53,597 bases of DNA from Tritrichomonas foetus (Eukaryota; Parabasalia; Tritrichomonadida; Tritrichomonadidae), in NCBI GenBank assembly GCA_001839685.1, contig MLAK01000847.1, forward strand, positions 1-53,597. The letters are read 5' to 3'. The notes beneath the pieces are model-generated. The model had not been told where the DNA came from. It searched no databases and saw only the letters and a program-made list of their open reading frames with translations. Below, piece after piece: positions 19,286 to 30,213 of this stretch (position 1 is the first letter of the stretch; every line of letters begins with the position of its first letter). Both the position numbers and the translations under genes were made by a program.

Positions 19286-20319
19286 ATTGAACAACTTTAT
19301 AAAATATATATATTTCAACATTATTCATATACCTTTTAAAAGTTTTTTAATTTTGATGAGCTTTTTTCCAAAGCAATTCTCAGTTCTTTTTCTCGCAAAT
19401 GACAGGATTTATGACAAGCGAAAAGAATTGGCAGCATTTTTTTTGAATTTCACAAAAATGGTAAAATGAAAAAATTGGAATATTAGCAATGTTGATAAGG
19501 CTATATTTACATATTTTTAATAATATAGGTTCACAACTAATATGGTTAAAATTACTTTTAAAAAGAATTTAGTATGACAGAATAATCAGAACATATCTAA
19601 CTTTCCATATTTGATATATATATAAGTATTTTAAATATTCAACACATGCTATGATTTTTTCAGTGAAAAAGACATTTGAAGATTTTAACTCCAAATGAAT
19701 CATCAATTGTGATAGAAGTGCATTTCCACTCTTTCAATACCATTTTCATAATTTCTGTACTTACATTCAGTACTAATAATTAAACCAAGACTATTCAAAA
19801 AATTAAAAATTTAACGATGAAATTGAATTGGCTACTTTACTGAAAGTATTTTACTGAGTCGTTAACTCTGAAAAAACAACGACTCAGCATAATAATAAGC
19901 ATACTGTAAAAATATCATTTGTCGCTTTTTTTAAGACAAGAAATGTATGTTCAGAAATAGTTGATAATTCAAAAATCATGTTTATGCCAATTCTGAACAA
20001 TGATTCAAGATTGCCATAGTTCTGAACTGATTGAAATTCTCAAAAATAATTATATTGGTTGATTCCAGATAAAATCGATTTATTTCCAATAATTTAATAT
20101 AATAAATCGTTTGATATTTTTTATTTTAATTTCGATGCAAAATATATTGGGAAAATAATGCAGAAAATGAATGATAATGATTTCTATGTCACACAACTTT
20201 CAATTGACATTATTAGATCTTTGAATTCAGAATGCAATATTCAAAAAATACTAGTTTTTGAAAAATTAACTTCAAATTTTCACTTGATATAGAAAAAATT
20301 GCGATCCACTTAGTTTCTT
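19286..20319. other. Intergenic region upstream of kinase 1
   Basis: AT-rich, with a 44-codon open frame at 20158-20292 (MQKMNDNDFYVTQLSIDIIR...) that reads like coding sequence and may be a gene relic. No other feature is visible. Confidence 0.4.
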
Positions 20320-20324
20320 TCATT
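20320..20324 (+). promoter_or_regulatory. Initiator-like motif (TCATT) of kinase 1
   Basis: TCATT lies with its A 27 nt upstream of the ATG at 20349. Confidence 0.35.
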
Positions 20325-20348
20325 CTTGAAACATCATCATCAAAAACA

Positions 20349-21362
20349 ATGTTCACAAAAAATACGATTGTTGGTGGACGCTATAGGTTTATTGAAGAGC
20401 TGGGAAGAGGAGGGTTTTCCATTGTGATGAAAGCATGTGATATTATTTCACAAGAATATTGCGCAATAAAAATAATTAATCTTCAAACTGACGTTAATGT
20501 TCTACTCATGAAAAGGGAGGTTGAAATCCTGACCAAAATGAATCATCCTTGCGTTGTGAAATTATATGATTGGTTTGAAGAAGATGGAAATGCTTATATT
20601 GTGATGGAACTTGTTGAAGGTTGCGATTTACTAAACTTTATTAATGAAAGTAAATACGGAATTCCTGAAAATATTGCAAAAAAGTTATTTTCACAGATGT
20701 TAAGCGGAATGATTTATATTCACTCATTAAATATCTGTCATAGAGATATCAAACCAGAAAACTTTCTAATAACAAAGGCCTTGGATGTTAAAATCATTGA
20801 TTTTGGTCTATCAAAAGGATCAATTGATAACGTGTTTTGTACGACATGCGGAACACTTGTTTACAGTTCTCCAGAAAGAATTTTAGGTCATCAATATACT
20901 TCCAGTGCTGACGTTTGGAGTTTAGGTATAATTTTATACGCTATGATCAATGGTGAGCTTCCTTTTTATTCTGAGAATAACCAAACATTAGTAATTAAAA
21001 TTCTCAAAGAAGATCCAAAAATCTGGCCAAAGAAAAATTCTGAATCTTTTGTTGATTTATTGAATAAGTTTCTTAAAAAGAATTTTGAAGAACGAATAAC
21101 ATTACAAGAGGCTGTGATACATCCTTGGATTAATGATGTGTATACTTTTGTTGCCGAACAGGTTGCTGAAAAAAAGATAAAAAATAGAGTTCCCCAATTT
21201 GCACTCAAATTCAATAAATTGGTCCTAAATTCACATTTAATCCGATTGAGCAAAGTGAACAAGAAAATTGCATGTACACAAAGAGATATTCGATTATTGA
21301 ATCAAACCAAATCGATTGATGCTGGAGGCTCTTTAAGAGTCAGAAAAAGGGAATTACATTGA
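20349..21362 (+). CDS. CAMK-like serine/threonine protein kinase
   Basis: The protein has 337 residues, mostly one kinase domain (about 9-263). All catalytic elements are intact: Gly loop ELGRGGFSIV, Lys41 in CAIKII, HRDIKPEN with Asp133, DFGLSK with Asp151, activation segment GTLVYSSPE, and ADVWSLGIILY. The sequence HRDIKPENFL and the SPERI/YTSSADVWSLG region point to the CAMK/CAMKL group, which is heavily expanded in trichomonads. The roughly 70-residue tail is basic with no recognised domain. No calmodulin-binding or UBA element is evident. Substrate and pathway are unknown. Confidence 0.92.
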   Translation: MFTKNTIVGGRYRFIEELGRGGFSIVMKACDIISQEYCAIKIINLQTDVNVLLMKREVEILTKMNHPCVVKLYDWFEEDGNAYIVMELVEGCDLLNFINESKYGIPENIAKKLFSQMLSGMIYIHSLNICHRDIKPENFLITKALDVKIIDFGLSKGSIDNVFCTTCGTLVYSSPERILGHQYTSSADVWSLGIILYAMINGELPFYSENNQTLVIKILKEDPKIWPKKNSESFVDLLNKFLKKNFEERITLQEAVIHPWINDVYTFVAEQVAEKKIKNRVPQFALKFNKLVLNSHLIRLSKVNKKIACTQRDIRLLNQTKSIDAGGSLRVRKRELH

Positions 21363-22399
21363 ATTACTGTACTTGGAGCAAAAACATCTCGATTTTCTAC
21401 GAATCTTTAATTCTTCGGATTTTACCCTTCATTGTGAGTACCATTATTAATATTAGTTATTTAGAAATAACTATTTTTTGTCATTATTTGTATTATTTTA
21501 AATAAATACTATTGTAATACAGAAACGTCATTGTATTTTATACATTTATAGGAATCTAAGCAAGATTTCATGGTATAAGAAGATCTTATGAGAGCTCTTG
21601 GAAAATTTCAAACTTTCATATTAATATGAAAAGGAAATATCTAATACTTTCGTGGATGATAAGTAAATTTTATAAGGAAAAATATGGAGATATCGCCAAA
21701 AAAATAATTTCAATTTTTTTCGATCAAATTGCTTCAATTATTGAATACCGAAAAGGCTAGTATTATTTCGAATTTTTTCCATGGTATATATTATAATTTA
21801 CTCTTTTATTTTTTGAATAATTATTATATTAAAATTAGAAGATTATATTATTCTTGGTAAAGTGAAATTCTTATTTTTTGATTAGATATTTACACAATAG
21901 GTTTTTGGATGAATTTTCATCGTTTTTTTTGAAGCTCCAAAGAACAAGAAATTCCAGTTTTGATCAAATTTCCAGGAATATCATATTATTTTATTGGAAG
22001 TTTAACAGAACCAGTGTCTATCAAAATGTTTCATTGGATTTTCATTGATGGAATTGTATTTCAAATTAGAATATTCAGATGAAGATGCATTCCCATAATA
22101 GAAACATTACTGTGTTGACGCATTTTTTACAGGAAAATGAATTTTTAATGTAGCTTTATCTCTATGATGTTCATTAATTAACGGTCACATTTATCAAAAA
22201 GTTTCTCAAACTCACTGAAAAATTTGTATCATCAAAAAATTAGTAATTTACAAATGCAAAACATTTGTTGGTAGTAAACTACATGTATGACTAAACTTAT
22301 CGACCAAATATCTAATGAAAATATTAAAATCGAGGTTTACATAAGTTCTGTATCAGATTCATTGGCGAAAATTTTCATATCACAATTCTGGGTCAATTT
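21363..22399. other. Intergenic region, possibly with decayed coding pieces
   Basis: About 1 kb of AT-rich sequence. A 44-codon frame at 21626-21760 (from MKRKYLILSWMISKF) has coding-like composition but no recognisable family. TCAYW matches occur near 22359 and 22380, upstream of the next gene. Nothing else is supported. Confidence 0.4.
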
Positions 22400-24058
22400 A
22401 TGGTCAATAATGGAATCACATTGGAAAATATAGAGGAACTAATTCATCTCCAGAATTTACTTGTTGAGCCATCTGACACTCAAATTTCAGATGTAATATC
22501 ATTTGTTCAAGAATCTCCTGATTTTCTCCAAAACAAGGAAATGATGACAATTCTTTTACAATCATTATTTTCCGCAATGAAATGGAGAAGATTAAATATT
22601 GATACTTACATTGAAATCATTTCAATTTTGAAAGAAAATATAAAAGAACTTTTTTCTTCAGATGAATTGTGTATTTCTATTTTCAGAAATGATTTTGTTC
22701 GTTTAAAATTATTGGAAATAGGGCTTATAACATTAGACACAATTCTAAAAATTTGTAAAGAAAGCGACGAATCATTTTTATTCTTTTTGCCAGAAGTTCG
22801 TGTTCGAGCCAAACGACTTTTCCGATTAAGGCTTCGTTTATCATATCCTTTAAAACAACAAGTTATTAAATTTGATTTAGAATCACATAAAAAACTCAGA
22901 AAATATTCTTTTTTTAACGACAATCTTCATTCAATCATTCGGAGCGATGATATCGATGGATTTCAATTTATTTGCTCAAATTATTTAATTGACATATCTT
23001 TAAAAAGAATCGATCCATCTATTTATGAAATTGAAAAATTCATCAACAAATCAAAACCAAGTTTAATAGAATTGGCTTCGTTTTATGGATCTTTCAATAT
23101 TTTTAAATTCTTATGGATGAATAAAGTAGACTTTACACCAAACCTTGTCAAATTTGCAATCGCGGGTGGAAATATTGAAATAATTAAAACTATTGAAAAC
23201 GAAAAAGTTCATTTTATGACTGAAAACTTCATTTCTACATTAAAATTCGCCATTAGATTTCATCGAAACGAAATTGCCAATTATTTAATTGAAAACTATC
23301 AAGATAATTTCATCAGCACAATAAACAACAATAATAATGTGAACAATAATAATCACATTGACAACAACAACAATGATTTTTTGATTGCGAATGATGAAAT
23401 AAACCATTATTTGAGTGATGTTTATATTTTTTATAAAGTCAGTGAAATTTTAATTACAAATTTATTGACATCAATTAAATATGGTAATTTTGAATGGTTT
23501 CATGAATCAATCAACGAAATTATAGAGAAAAAAATTAATATCAATTTAAAAAATAAAGTCCAACAAAATGTTTTGCACTTTACTGTTGAACATTCACGTT
23601 ATGCTATGCTTAAAATTCTATGTGAGAGATTCAAAGGTATTATAGAAATTAATGCTTATGATAATTGGAAAGAAACACCTTTGATGAGAGCAGCAGAATT
23701 AGGCGAAGCTCAAATGGTGAAATATTTGGTCTCTCTTGATGAAATTGATATAAATTCAAAAGATGATTTTGGCTGGACGCCACTCACTTTGGCTGCCTCG
23801 AAAGGATATTTGGATTGTGTAAAATATCTTTGTGAAAATGAAAATATTGATATTAATTCGCAAAAAAATGATAATGAAACTGCTCTTCATACTGCTGTTT
23901 CAAGCAGGTCACTAGATGTTGTTGATTATTTATGCTCAAGAGAAGGAATTAAGATTAATTTACCAAACAAAGACGGAAGAACACCTTTAACACTTGCTAT
24001 AATGAATAACTTTCGAGAAATTGAAGAATATCTAGCCCCACTCGTTAATTCAATTTAA
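22400..24058 (+). CDS. DUF3447/ankyrin-repeat protein
   Basis: The protein has 552 residues and starts at ATG 22400, with TCACA 18 nt upstream. The N-terminal half has the helical pattern of the DUF3447-type proteins abundant in trichomonads (for example FFNDNLHSIIRSDDIDGF and LIELASFYGSFNIFKFL). An Asn-rich linker lies near residues 310-330. The C-terminal part (about 388-545) has five ankyrin repeats, for example KETPLMRAAELGEAQMVKYL, WTPLTLAASKGYLDCVKYL and ETALHTAVSSRSLDVVDYL. It is probably a protein-protein interaction scaffold; no catalytic domain is seen and the partner is unknown. A pseudogene of the same family lies 3 kb upstream. Confidence 0.88.
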   Translation: MVNNGITLENIEELIHLQNLLVEPSDTQISDVISFVQESPDFLQNKEMMTILLQSLFSAMKWRRLNIDTYIEIISILKENIKELFSSDELCISIFRNDFVRLKLLEIGLITLDTILKICKESDESFLFFLPEVRVRAKRLFRLRLRLSYPLKQQVIKFDLESHKKLRKYSFFNDNLHSIIRSDDIDGFQFICSNYLIDISLKRIDPSIYEIEKFINKSKPSLIELASFYGSFNIFKFLWMNKVDFTPNLVKFAIAGGNIEIIKTIENEKVHFMTENFISTLKFAIRFHRNEIANYLIENYQDNFISTINNNNNVNNNNHIDNNNNDFLIANDEINHYLSDVYIFYKVSEILITNLLTSIKYGNFEWFHESINEIIEKKININLKNKVQQNVLHFTVEHSRYAMLKILCERFKGIIEINAYDNWKETPLMRAAELGEAQMVKYLVSLDEIDINSKDDFGWTPLTLAASKGYLDCVKYLCENENIDINSQKNDNETALHTAVSSRSLDVVDYLCSREGIKINLPNKDGRTPLTLAIMNNFREIEEYLAPLVNSI

Positions 24059-24302
24059 CATCTAATTGAAAATCCTTAATCTATCACCAATTTGTTAATA
24101 ATAAAATTCACCTTTTTATATAATTTTTATTACTTTATTTTTCCATATATACTATTAGTTATGGAAATAGTAATTAAATCCAACTATACACTTTTATCAT
24201 CATTAAATCAAAAATTTCCAACTTTAGATTAAAATCGAAATGTAGAAGAAATAATAGTACTATTGAAAAAAGAAATAATGAAATACCCATAAATTTAGTA
24301 AA

Positions 24303-26357
24303 TTAAATATTTGATAAAGATTCGGAAGTTGATGATTCACTTGAATCATCCGATGTAGTTTTTTGAATAATGTCTATCTTTTTATGACTTCCTGCCTTAT
24401 GATTAGGTGAGCTTTCGCTGCTAACCTCATCAGAAGAGTCACTATCTTGAGAATTATTTTGAGCTCTTTCATGCATTTCTGCATCTTTTTCGGTTAATTG
24501 ACGATATACTAAATTATAATAATGACCTCCTTTGGCTACAAGTTCATCATGTGAACCAAATTCTTTAATTTCACCGGCATCAAATACATAAATTATATCT
24601 GCATTTCGAATAGTCGACAATCTATGTGCCACAATAACTGATGTGCAATCTTGCATAACTTTATCCAGGGCAACTTGAACTTTCTTTTCACTTTGAGCAT
24701 CTAATGCACTAGTGGCCTCATCAGTAATCAAAATAATTGGTCTTTTAATGATTGCTCTAGCGATGGCGATTCTTTGTCTTTGACCACCAGAAAGAGTGCT
24801 TCCTTTATCACCTACCATAGTATCAAGACCTTTTTCGAGTTTTTCAAGAACTTTTTTGGCATTTGCTATTTCAACAGCTGCTAACACCTCTTCATCAGTT
24901 GCATTTTGACAACCATATTTAATATTATCTCTGATTGTCTTTCTAAAAAGAATCGGTTCTTGTGAAACCAAAGCAGTTTTTTGATGAAGCCAATGTTGAT
25001 CTAAAGTCGTAATATCTTTGCCATCTAATAAAATAAAGCCTTCAGTAGGATCATAGAATCTTTCTAAAAGCTGTACACATGTCGATTTACCACTTCCAGA
25101 ATGACCAACAAGAGCTCCAATTTGCTTTTCTTTAATCTCAAATGAGACATTTTTCAAAACATATGTATCACGTGTAGGATATTTGAATGAAACATTCTTG
25201 AACTCAATATGACCTTTAAAGTTTTCAATAACTTCACCTCCATCAAATGGAATAGTTGGTATGCGGTTAGCAATATCCAAAATTCTAGCACCAGCATGTA
25301 CAGCTTTTTCTTCACTTTGCATGGTACCTTGAATAGCAACAATTCCCATTGCACCCATCATAGTATACATAAAAATGGTCATAAGCTTACCAAATTCAAG
25401 TTTTCCTTTATCAACATATGTTGCACCAAAATAAAAATCAGCAAGCATATTAGCTATGATAGCAACCATTAAAATTAAGACAAAAACAATCATTAGAAGC
25501 CCAATGTTTCTGTCATATTTGGCAGCTTTTTTAGTTGATTTCATGAAACGTTTTGATTCCACTTCTTCTCGGCAAAAACCTCTTACTGTTCGAACAGCAC
25601 CTAATGTTTCTTCTGCGATGGTCATTGATTTTGAAACATGCTTAAATTTTAACGATGAAAAATTAAGAAGAGCTGGAACTAAACAAATAATAACGATTAG
25701 AACAACAGGAATAAAGCATAATGAAACTAATGCCACTTGCCATGATGATATAAATGCCATTACAAGGCCAACGATTCCTTGAACAAATGAACTGAGCTGA
25801 GTTGCTTTAACTGTTCCAAATGAACTTTCAACAGATTCTGAGTCTTCTGATAATAAAGTTAATGTATTTCCAATTGGTGTAACATCAAAGAAAGTAACTT
25901 CACTTCTCATTTGGGAGTGAAACATTTCGATTTTTAATGTATCTCTAACTCTAGAACCAACCAAAGTCCATAAAAATGTGATCCAAAACTTACAAAATGC
26001 CATTCCTGCTGCGACTCCACCCATAATTTTGATACACTTGACAAAAACCGGCATAGGATCATAGTATAATGATGGATCACCATAAATCATCATTAATTGG
26101 AGACTTTTTCCCCAATCTTGTAATGCATCCATCATATCGGTTGAAAAATAGATAAACAATATTGGTAATGCACCTGACACCAATGCTGGAAAAATGCCAA
26201 CTAAAGCCATCCAATCCTTAAAGCAAAGCTTATATAAAGTACTTTTGGCTCTTTTCTTTGATTCGTCTGAGATTTCAACTTTTTGCTTTACAGATGATAG
26301 CTCTGATACTTGAGAATTTGAATATTCACTTGAACCTCTTTTCCTGTATGAACTCAT
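24303..26357 (-). CDS. ABCB-type half transporter (ABC A)
   Basis: The 684-residue protein has one ABC exporter TM domain (six helices, about 50-345) and one nucleotide-binding domain (about 385-625). In the NBD, Walker A is GHSGSGKST, the Q-loop VSQEP, the signature LSGGQRQRIAIARA, Walker B ILITDEATSALD and the H-loop VAHRLST, all intact. The N-terminus and the acidic, Ser-rich C-terminus are cytosolic. Half transporters of this class (TAP, MDR-like) work as dimers and export lipids, peptides or drugs. The partner could be itself or the divergent half transporter that begins 515 bp away. TCACTTCATTT, an initiator match, lies about 38 nt before the ATG. Confidence 0.94.
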   Translation of the reverse strand: MSSYRKRGSSEYSNSQVSELSSVKQKVEISDESKKRAKSTLYKLCFKDWMALVGIFPALVSGALPILFIYFSTDMMDALQDWGKSLQLMMIYGDPSLYYDPMPVFVKCIKIMGGVAAGMAFCKFWITFLWTLVGSRVRDTLKIEMFHSQMRSEVTFFDVTPIGNTLTLLSEDSESVESSFGTVKATQLSSFVQGIVGLVMAFISSWQVALVSLCFIPVVLIVIICLVPALLNFSSLKFKHVSKSMTIAEETLGAVRTVRGFCREEVESKRFMKSTKKAAKYDRNIGLLMIVFVLILMVAIIANMLADFYFGATYVDKGKLEFGKLMTIFMYTMMGAMGIVAIQGTMQSEEKAVHAGARILDIANRIPTIPFDGGEVIENFKGHIEFKNVSFKYPTRDTYVLKNVSFEIKEKQIGALVGHSGSGKSTCVQLLERFYDPTEGFILLDGKDITTLDQHWLHQKTALVSQEPILFRKTIRDNIKYGCQNATDEEVLAAVEIANAKKVLEKLEKGLDTMVGDKGSTLSGGQRQRIAIARAIIKRPIILITDEATSALDAQSEKKVQVALDKVMQDCTSVIVAHRLSTIRNADIIYVFDAGEIKEFGSHDELVAKGGHYYNLVYRQLTEKDAEMHERAQNNSQDSDSSDEVSSESSPNHKAGSHKKIDIIQKTTSDDSSESSTSESLSNI

Positions 26358-26386
26358 GCTTGTATTTTCGAAGGTTTGATGAAAAT

Positions 26387-26397
26387 AAATGAAGTGA
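26387..26397 (-). promoter_or_regulatory. Initiator (TCACTTCATTT) of ABC A
   Basis: On the minus strand TCACTTCATTT resembles the extended trichomonad initiator; its A is about 38 nt upstream of the ATG at 26357. Confidence 0.55.
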
Positions 26398-26839
26398 TTT
26401 CAACTTTTTCTACTCTCTCAAAAGATCATCATAAAAGCTATGATCGAGACCTCTCAAAAATTCGTCTAATACAATAACCAGTGATTACGTTTACATCTTT
26501 TTGCTGGTCATATTTTCATTTATATATGATCAACTTAACATTTGTTTTTTTAGGAAAAAAAGACTCTTCTACTTTCAGAATTTTCTTAATGAGAAAAAAG
26601 GCTCCTGTCAACTTTTCATTCAATTTTTCTATTCATAATGGGACACTCAAAATTTTGTGATGATTTGAATGTACGAAGCTATGATGGAGGGAGTAAATTT
26701 CGTTTACAAATGGTAGCCAGATTTATATCAATTACTGTCAAATTTTGAATGCAAATCTTAAATCATTTCTATCAGCTCAACCCTTCATCAAATTAAATCC
26801 AAATTCAGAAAAGTGCTTCTGAAATATTTTTTGCTATCT

Positions 26840-26850
26840 TCACTTCATTA
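26840..26850 (+). promoter_or_regulatory. Initiator (TCACTTCATTA) of ABC B
   Basis: TCACTTCATTA is very close to the extended trichomonad initiator TCAYTWYTCATTA. The A at 26842 is 31 nt upstream of the ATG. Confidence 0.6.
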
Positions 26851-26872
26851 ATATTATTTAGATTCTATTGAA

Positions 26873-27317
26873 ATGTTCGGAGCTCGTTTTCACGATGAAG
26901 AAATGGAAGGAGCCACAAAAGGCAAAGAATTCAGACGCATTATATCGTTTTTCAGAAACAAACCTTTACTGATTACATCTTTGATTATATCTGGAATTAC
27001 CGGTGGATCAAGTTTGCTTGGCCTTCTTGTTATGGAAGATGGTGTTAGCATGTTTATGGATGCCTTAAGCTTCCTCGATAATGCGGTAAATATGATCAAA
27101 AAATCAGCATGGATTACAGCAATCATGATATTTCTTCAAGTGTTAAGTGGCGGCATTCAATCAATTGTTGCTCCTTTATTCTTGGTTGATATTAGAAAAC
27201 AATTATACGATTCATTAATGCATGCAGATATTTCATTTTTCGACCATACTTCAAGTGGTGCTTTGGTTGGACGTTTATCAGAAGGAGTCGCATATATTCA
27301 AGATGTTTATGTAAATA
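26873..27317 (+). pseudogene. ABCB-type half transporter (ABC B), 5' part, split by transposon
   Basis: Residues 1-148 of a second half transporter: a cytosolic start, TM helices 1 and 2 (about 34-56 and 80-102) and the coupling-helix region (VDIRKQLYDSLMHADISFFD). The frame runs straight into the transposon after GTA AAT A and would stop at 27371-27373 inside the element, giving a 166-residue protein without an NBD. Counting one TA target and skipping the element, the frame continues exactly into the 3' part at 30214, for a total of 588 codons. The gene looks otherwise undamaged, so the insertion is probably recent. Confidence 0.9.
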
Positions 27318-27355
27318 CAGTCAAACTTCCTTATTTTCACCTCGTTTGTCAGATT
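27318..27355 (+). repeat. Left terminal inverted repeat (38 bp)
   Basis: CAGTCAAACT begins the repeat, and the reverse complement of 30174-30211 matches it with one mismatch at position 11. Next to it GTCAGATT (27348-27355) pairs with AATCTGAC (27367-27374), a subterminal palindrome that could be a transposase binding site. Confidence 0.92.
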
Positions 27356-27438
27356 CGTATATGTCAAATCTGACATTATTAAAGGTCAAATTTTGCCCAT
27401 CATTGAAAATTTATGGTCATAAAAAATTTCTATCATAA

Positions 27439-28695
27439 ATGAGTTTTCTTAGTCGACTTTTCTCATTCACCGAATTAGTTCAACCAGAAAAAAATAATAT
27501 CATACCATACTTTAACCCACAATGTCCATCCAAACCTCGACGAAAACGCATCAATAATTTTCGTAAATTATTATCAAACCCAACGAATGATGTTGCTTGC
27601 CAAACTGTTGCATCACAATTTACTAAGGCTAATACGCGACAAGCCAAACTAATACTTCCAGAAGTAAGAAATATCACAGATAATTTTGACAATTCTGTTG
27701 ACAATTCTGCTGACAACTCTGTTGACAACTCTATTAATAAATCTAACCACGAATCTATTGACAAACATATTAATAATTTTAATGACGTATCGATTAATAA
27801 TTCTAATGAAAATATTAATTTGAATATAAACCTAATCAGTGAAGTAAAGAAGCCAATTAATAGAATTGCCGTATTAAACATTCCATTTAATGTCAAAAAT
27901 AAACCAAAAAAATATACACTAAACCTAAAAAAAAATAATTTTATCAAATCAACACTAAATTTTAACTTTTTGGAAGGCAAAAAGATTTTGCAAAAACTTT
28001 CGTCTAAAGAAAAATTGGAGTATGGGGAACTTCAAAAGATTAGTAATGAAACTCTCATTAACATTAATACATTAAAATCATGGCGCTACCAAATTTTGTC
28101 GAAGAAAAAAACGATAGCCAGTTTTTTGATTAATAAAAAGGGAGGAAGACATCGAATATTTTCAAATGCAGATGAACAACAGATCTTCAAAAGTATTGTG
28201 GAAAAAATGGATTGTTGTTTAGATATCGACGATATCAAAGACATAGCAATGACCCACTTTTTAAAAACAGAAAGAGATCGATTGTATCTTGAGAAAATTA
28301 AATCATTGAATTTGACAACAGAAGAAGAAAAAAAGCAATTAAAAGATTTGATAGATTCAATGAGTGATCAGGAAGTTGATTCACTCATTGAAATCCGATT
28401 TCATGGTTCTTATAAATGGATTCATAGCTTTTTACAAAGATACAATTTCTGTTTCACCAAGACTAAAACAAGTAAAGAAGGAATTATTGATGAAATTTAT
28501 TCGCAGAACTATGTTATTAGTTTAGTTGAAGCTTTCCATCAATTTCCAACCAATAAAATTATCAATATAGATGAAACTTGTGTAAACTATGTTAATGAAC
28601 CATTTCGTATGCTTTCAATTAAAGGAAAATCACATTCTGTCAATATTCCAACACAAAAACAAAGTTTCACAAGCATAGGGATTATTGATTCAGAA
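27439..28695 (+). CDS. Pogo/Tigger-like transposase, truncated by assembly gap
   Basis: About 419 residues are visible from ATG 27439 to the start of the N run; the C-terminus is hidden. The N-terminal part is Asn/Ser/Asp-rich and contains a 12-bp tandem repeat (DNSVDNSADNSVDNS, near residues 82-97). A helix-turn-helix region follows (KLEYGELQKISNETLINI... with TLKSWRYQI). A CENP-B/Tc5-type motif (YKWIHSFLQRYNF) and KIINIDETCVNYV, where D378 is the probable first DDE aspartate, come next. The rest of the catalytic domain would fit in the 727-nt gap. Whether the enzyme is intact cannot be judged. Confidence 0.85.
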
Positions 28696-29422
28696 NNNNN
28701 NNNNNNNNNNNNNNNNNNNNNNNNNNNNNNNNNNNNNNNNNNNNNNNNNNNNNNNNNNNNNNNNNNNNNNNNNNNNNNNNNNNNNNNNNNNNNNNNNNNN
28801 NNNNNNNNNNNNNNNNNNNNNNNNNNNNNNNNNNNNNNNNNNNNNNNNNNNNNNNNNNNNNNNNNNNNNNNNNNNNNNNNNNNNNNNNNNNNNNNNNNNN
28901 NNNNNNNNNNNNNNNNNNNNNNNNNNNNNNNNNNNNNNNNNNNNNNNNNNNNNNNNNNNNNNNNNNNNNNNNNNNNNNNNNNNNNNNNNNNNNNNNNNNN
29001 NNNNNNNNNNNNNNNNNNNNNNNNNNNNNNNNNNNNNNNNNNNNNNNNNNNNNNNNNNNNNNNNNNNNNNNNNNNNNNNNNNNNNNNNNNNNNNNNNNNN
29101 NNNNNNNNNNNNNNNNNNNNNNNNNNNNNNNNNNNNNNNNNNNNNNNNNNNNNNNNNNNNNNNNNNNNNNNNNNNNNNNNNNNNNNNNNNNNNNNNNNNN
29201 NNNNNNNNNNNNNNNNNNNNNNNNNNNNNNNNNNNNNNNNNNNNNNNNNNNNNNNNNNNNNNNNNNNNNNNNNNNNNNNNNNNNNNNNNNNNNNNNNNNN
29301 NNNNNNNNNNNNNNNNNNNNNNNNNNNNNNNNNNNNNNNNNNNNNNNNNNNNNNNNNNNNNNNNNNNNNNNNNNNNNNNNNNNNNNNNNNNNNNNNNNNN
29401 NNNNNNNNNNNNNNNNNNNNNN
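28696..29422. other. Assembly gap (727 N)
   Basis: Unresolved bases inside the transposon. The right edge is an A-rich homopolymer run. Any open frame spanning it is an artefact of N translation, and the true length may differ. Confidence 0.99.
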
Positions 29423-30173
29423 AGAAAAAAAAAAAAAAAAAAAATCAAAAGACTCCAACTTTTAAAATAAAATTGAATACAGTCAAAATCTTATTTGAAT
29501 AGAAATTGCATTCAAAAAGTTTATTGACTAAAAATATCTAATTAATTTCTTTCAATTTTGTGGATAATGATGAACGTTTAATAATTTGTATTCAAGAGTC
29601 ATATTTACGTTTTTTCCTATCTGATGAGATTTATAATAAATCAACAATAAATTAATATTTAGTATCATGAATTGTTATTATAATATAAAAATTGAAGTCT
29701 TTTTTGAAATTTTCAAAATCACATAAAATTTCGAAAATTATTTTTTTGATTTTTTTTATGTCTTGAAAAACTTCAAACGGTATTCAATAAATTTTGCTTA
29801 TTTTCATACTCGAATAAGCAAGGCGAGAAAAGTTGTAATGAATTAAGAAATGACATTTTCAGGTTAAAACATCACATTTGTGAATTTCATATTAATATTT
29901 ATTTGCTCAGCATGATGGTTGTTATGATGTTAAAGTCGATGTTAATTATTTTCAATCATTGATTGGGAAACCCCTCATTAAATAATGATGTAATTTTTCC
30001 AAAAATTAATTATTGTTTTATTGGTTGTCATAAAGATTCAATTCGATAAACAAATGTAAATTTTTACTTTATAATATTTCTTGAAGACTCTATGAGTCTA
30101 AAAGCACAAATTTTGAATGAAAAAAAGTTAGAAAAAGTTTTAATAAACGTTTTTCTCACAAAAATTTGAATGA
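29423..30173. other. Noncoding right part of the transposon
   Basis: AT-rich sequence between the gap and the right inverted repeat. The frame entering from the gap ends at 29500-29502 after a Lys-rich stretch and may or may not be the transposase end. No other gene is seen. Confidence 0.5.
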
Positions 30174-30211
30174 AATCTGACAAACGAGGTGAAAATAAGG
30201 TAGTTTGACTG
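30174..30211 (-). repeat. Right terminal inverted repeat (38 bp)
   Basis: It is the reverse complement of the left repeat with one mismatch, ends in AGTTTGACTG, and is followed by the TA target duplication. Confidence 0.92.
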
Positions 30212-30213
30212 TA

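Larger units (their letters stand above)
26358..26872. other. Shared divergent promoter region of the two ABC genes
   Basis: A 515 bp AT-rich spacer. Near each end, facing outward, is a close match to the trichomonad initiator (TCACTTCATT...), so the two genes may be co-regulated. No ORF is seen. Confidence 0.55.
27318..30211. mobile_element. Pogo/Tc1-mariner-like DNA transposon inserted in ABC B
   Basis: The element is about 2.9 kb (including a run of N) and starts and ends with CAGTCAAACT...AGTTTGACTG. Terminal inverted repeats of 38 bp differ at one position. It is flanked by a duplicated TA (27316-27317 and 30212-30213), the hallmark of the Tc1/mariner/pogo superfamily. It encodes a plus-strand transposase with a CENP-B-like DNA-binding region and the first catalytic Asp of a DDE domain. 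The host ABC frame is cut at the TA. Confidence 0.93.

Noticed and set aside
28682..29470. Open frames of about 250 codons on both strands across the N run
   Set aside because: They exist only because N codons are not read as stops; no coding evidence.
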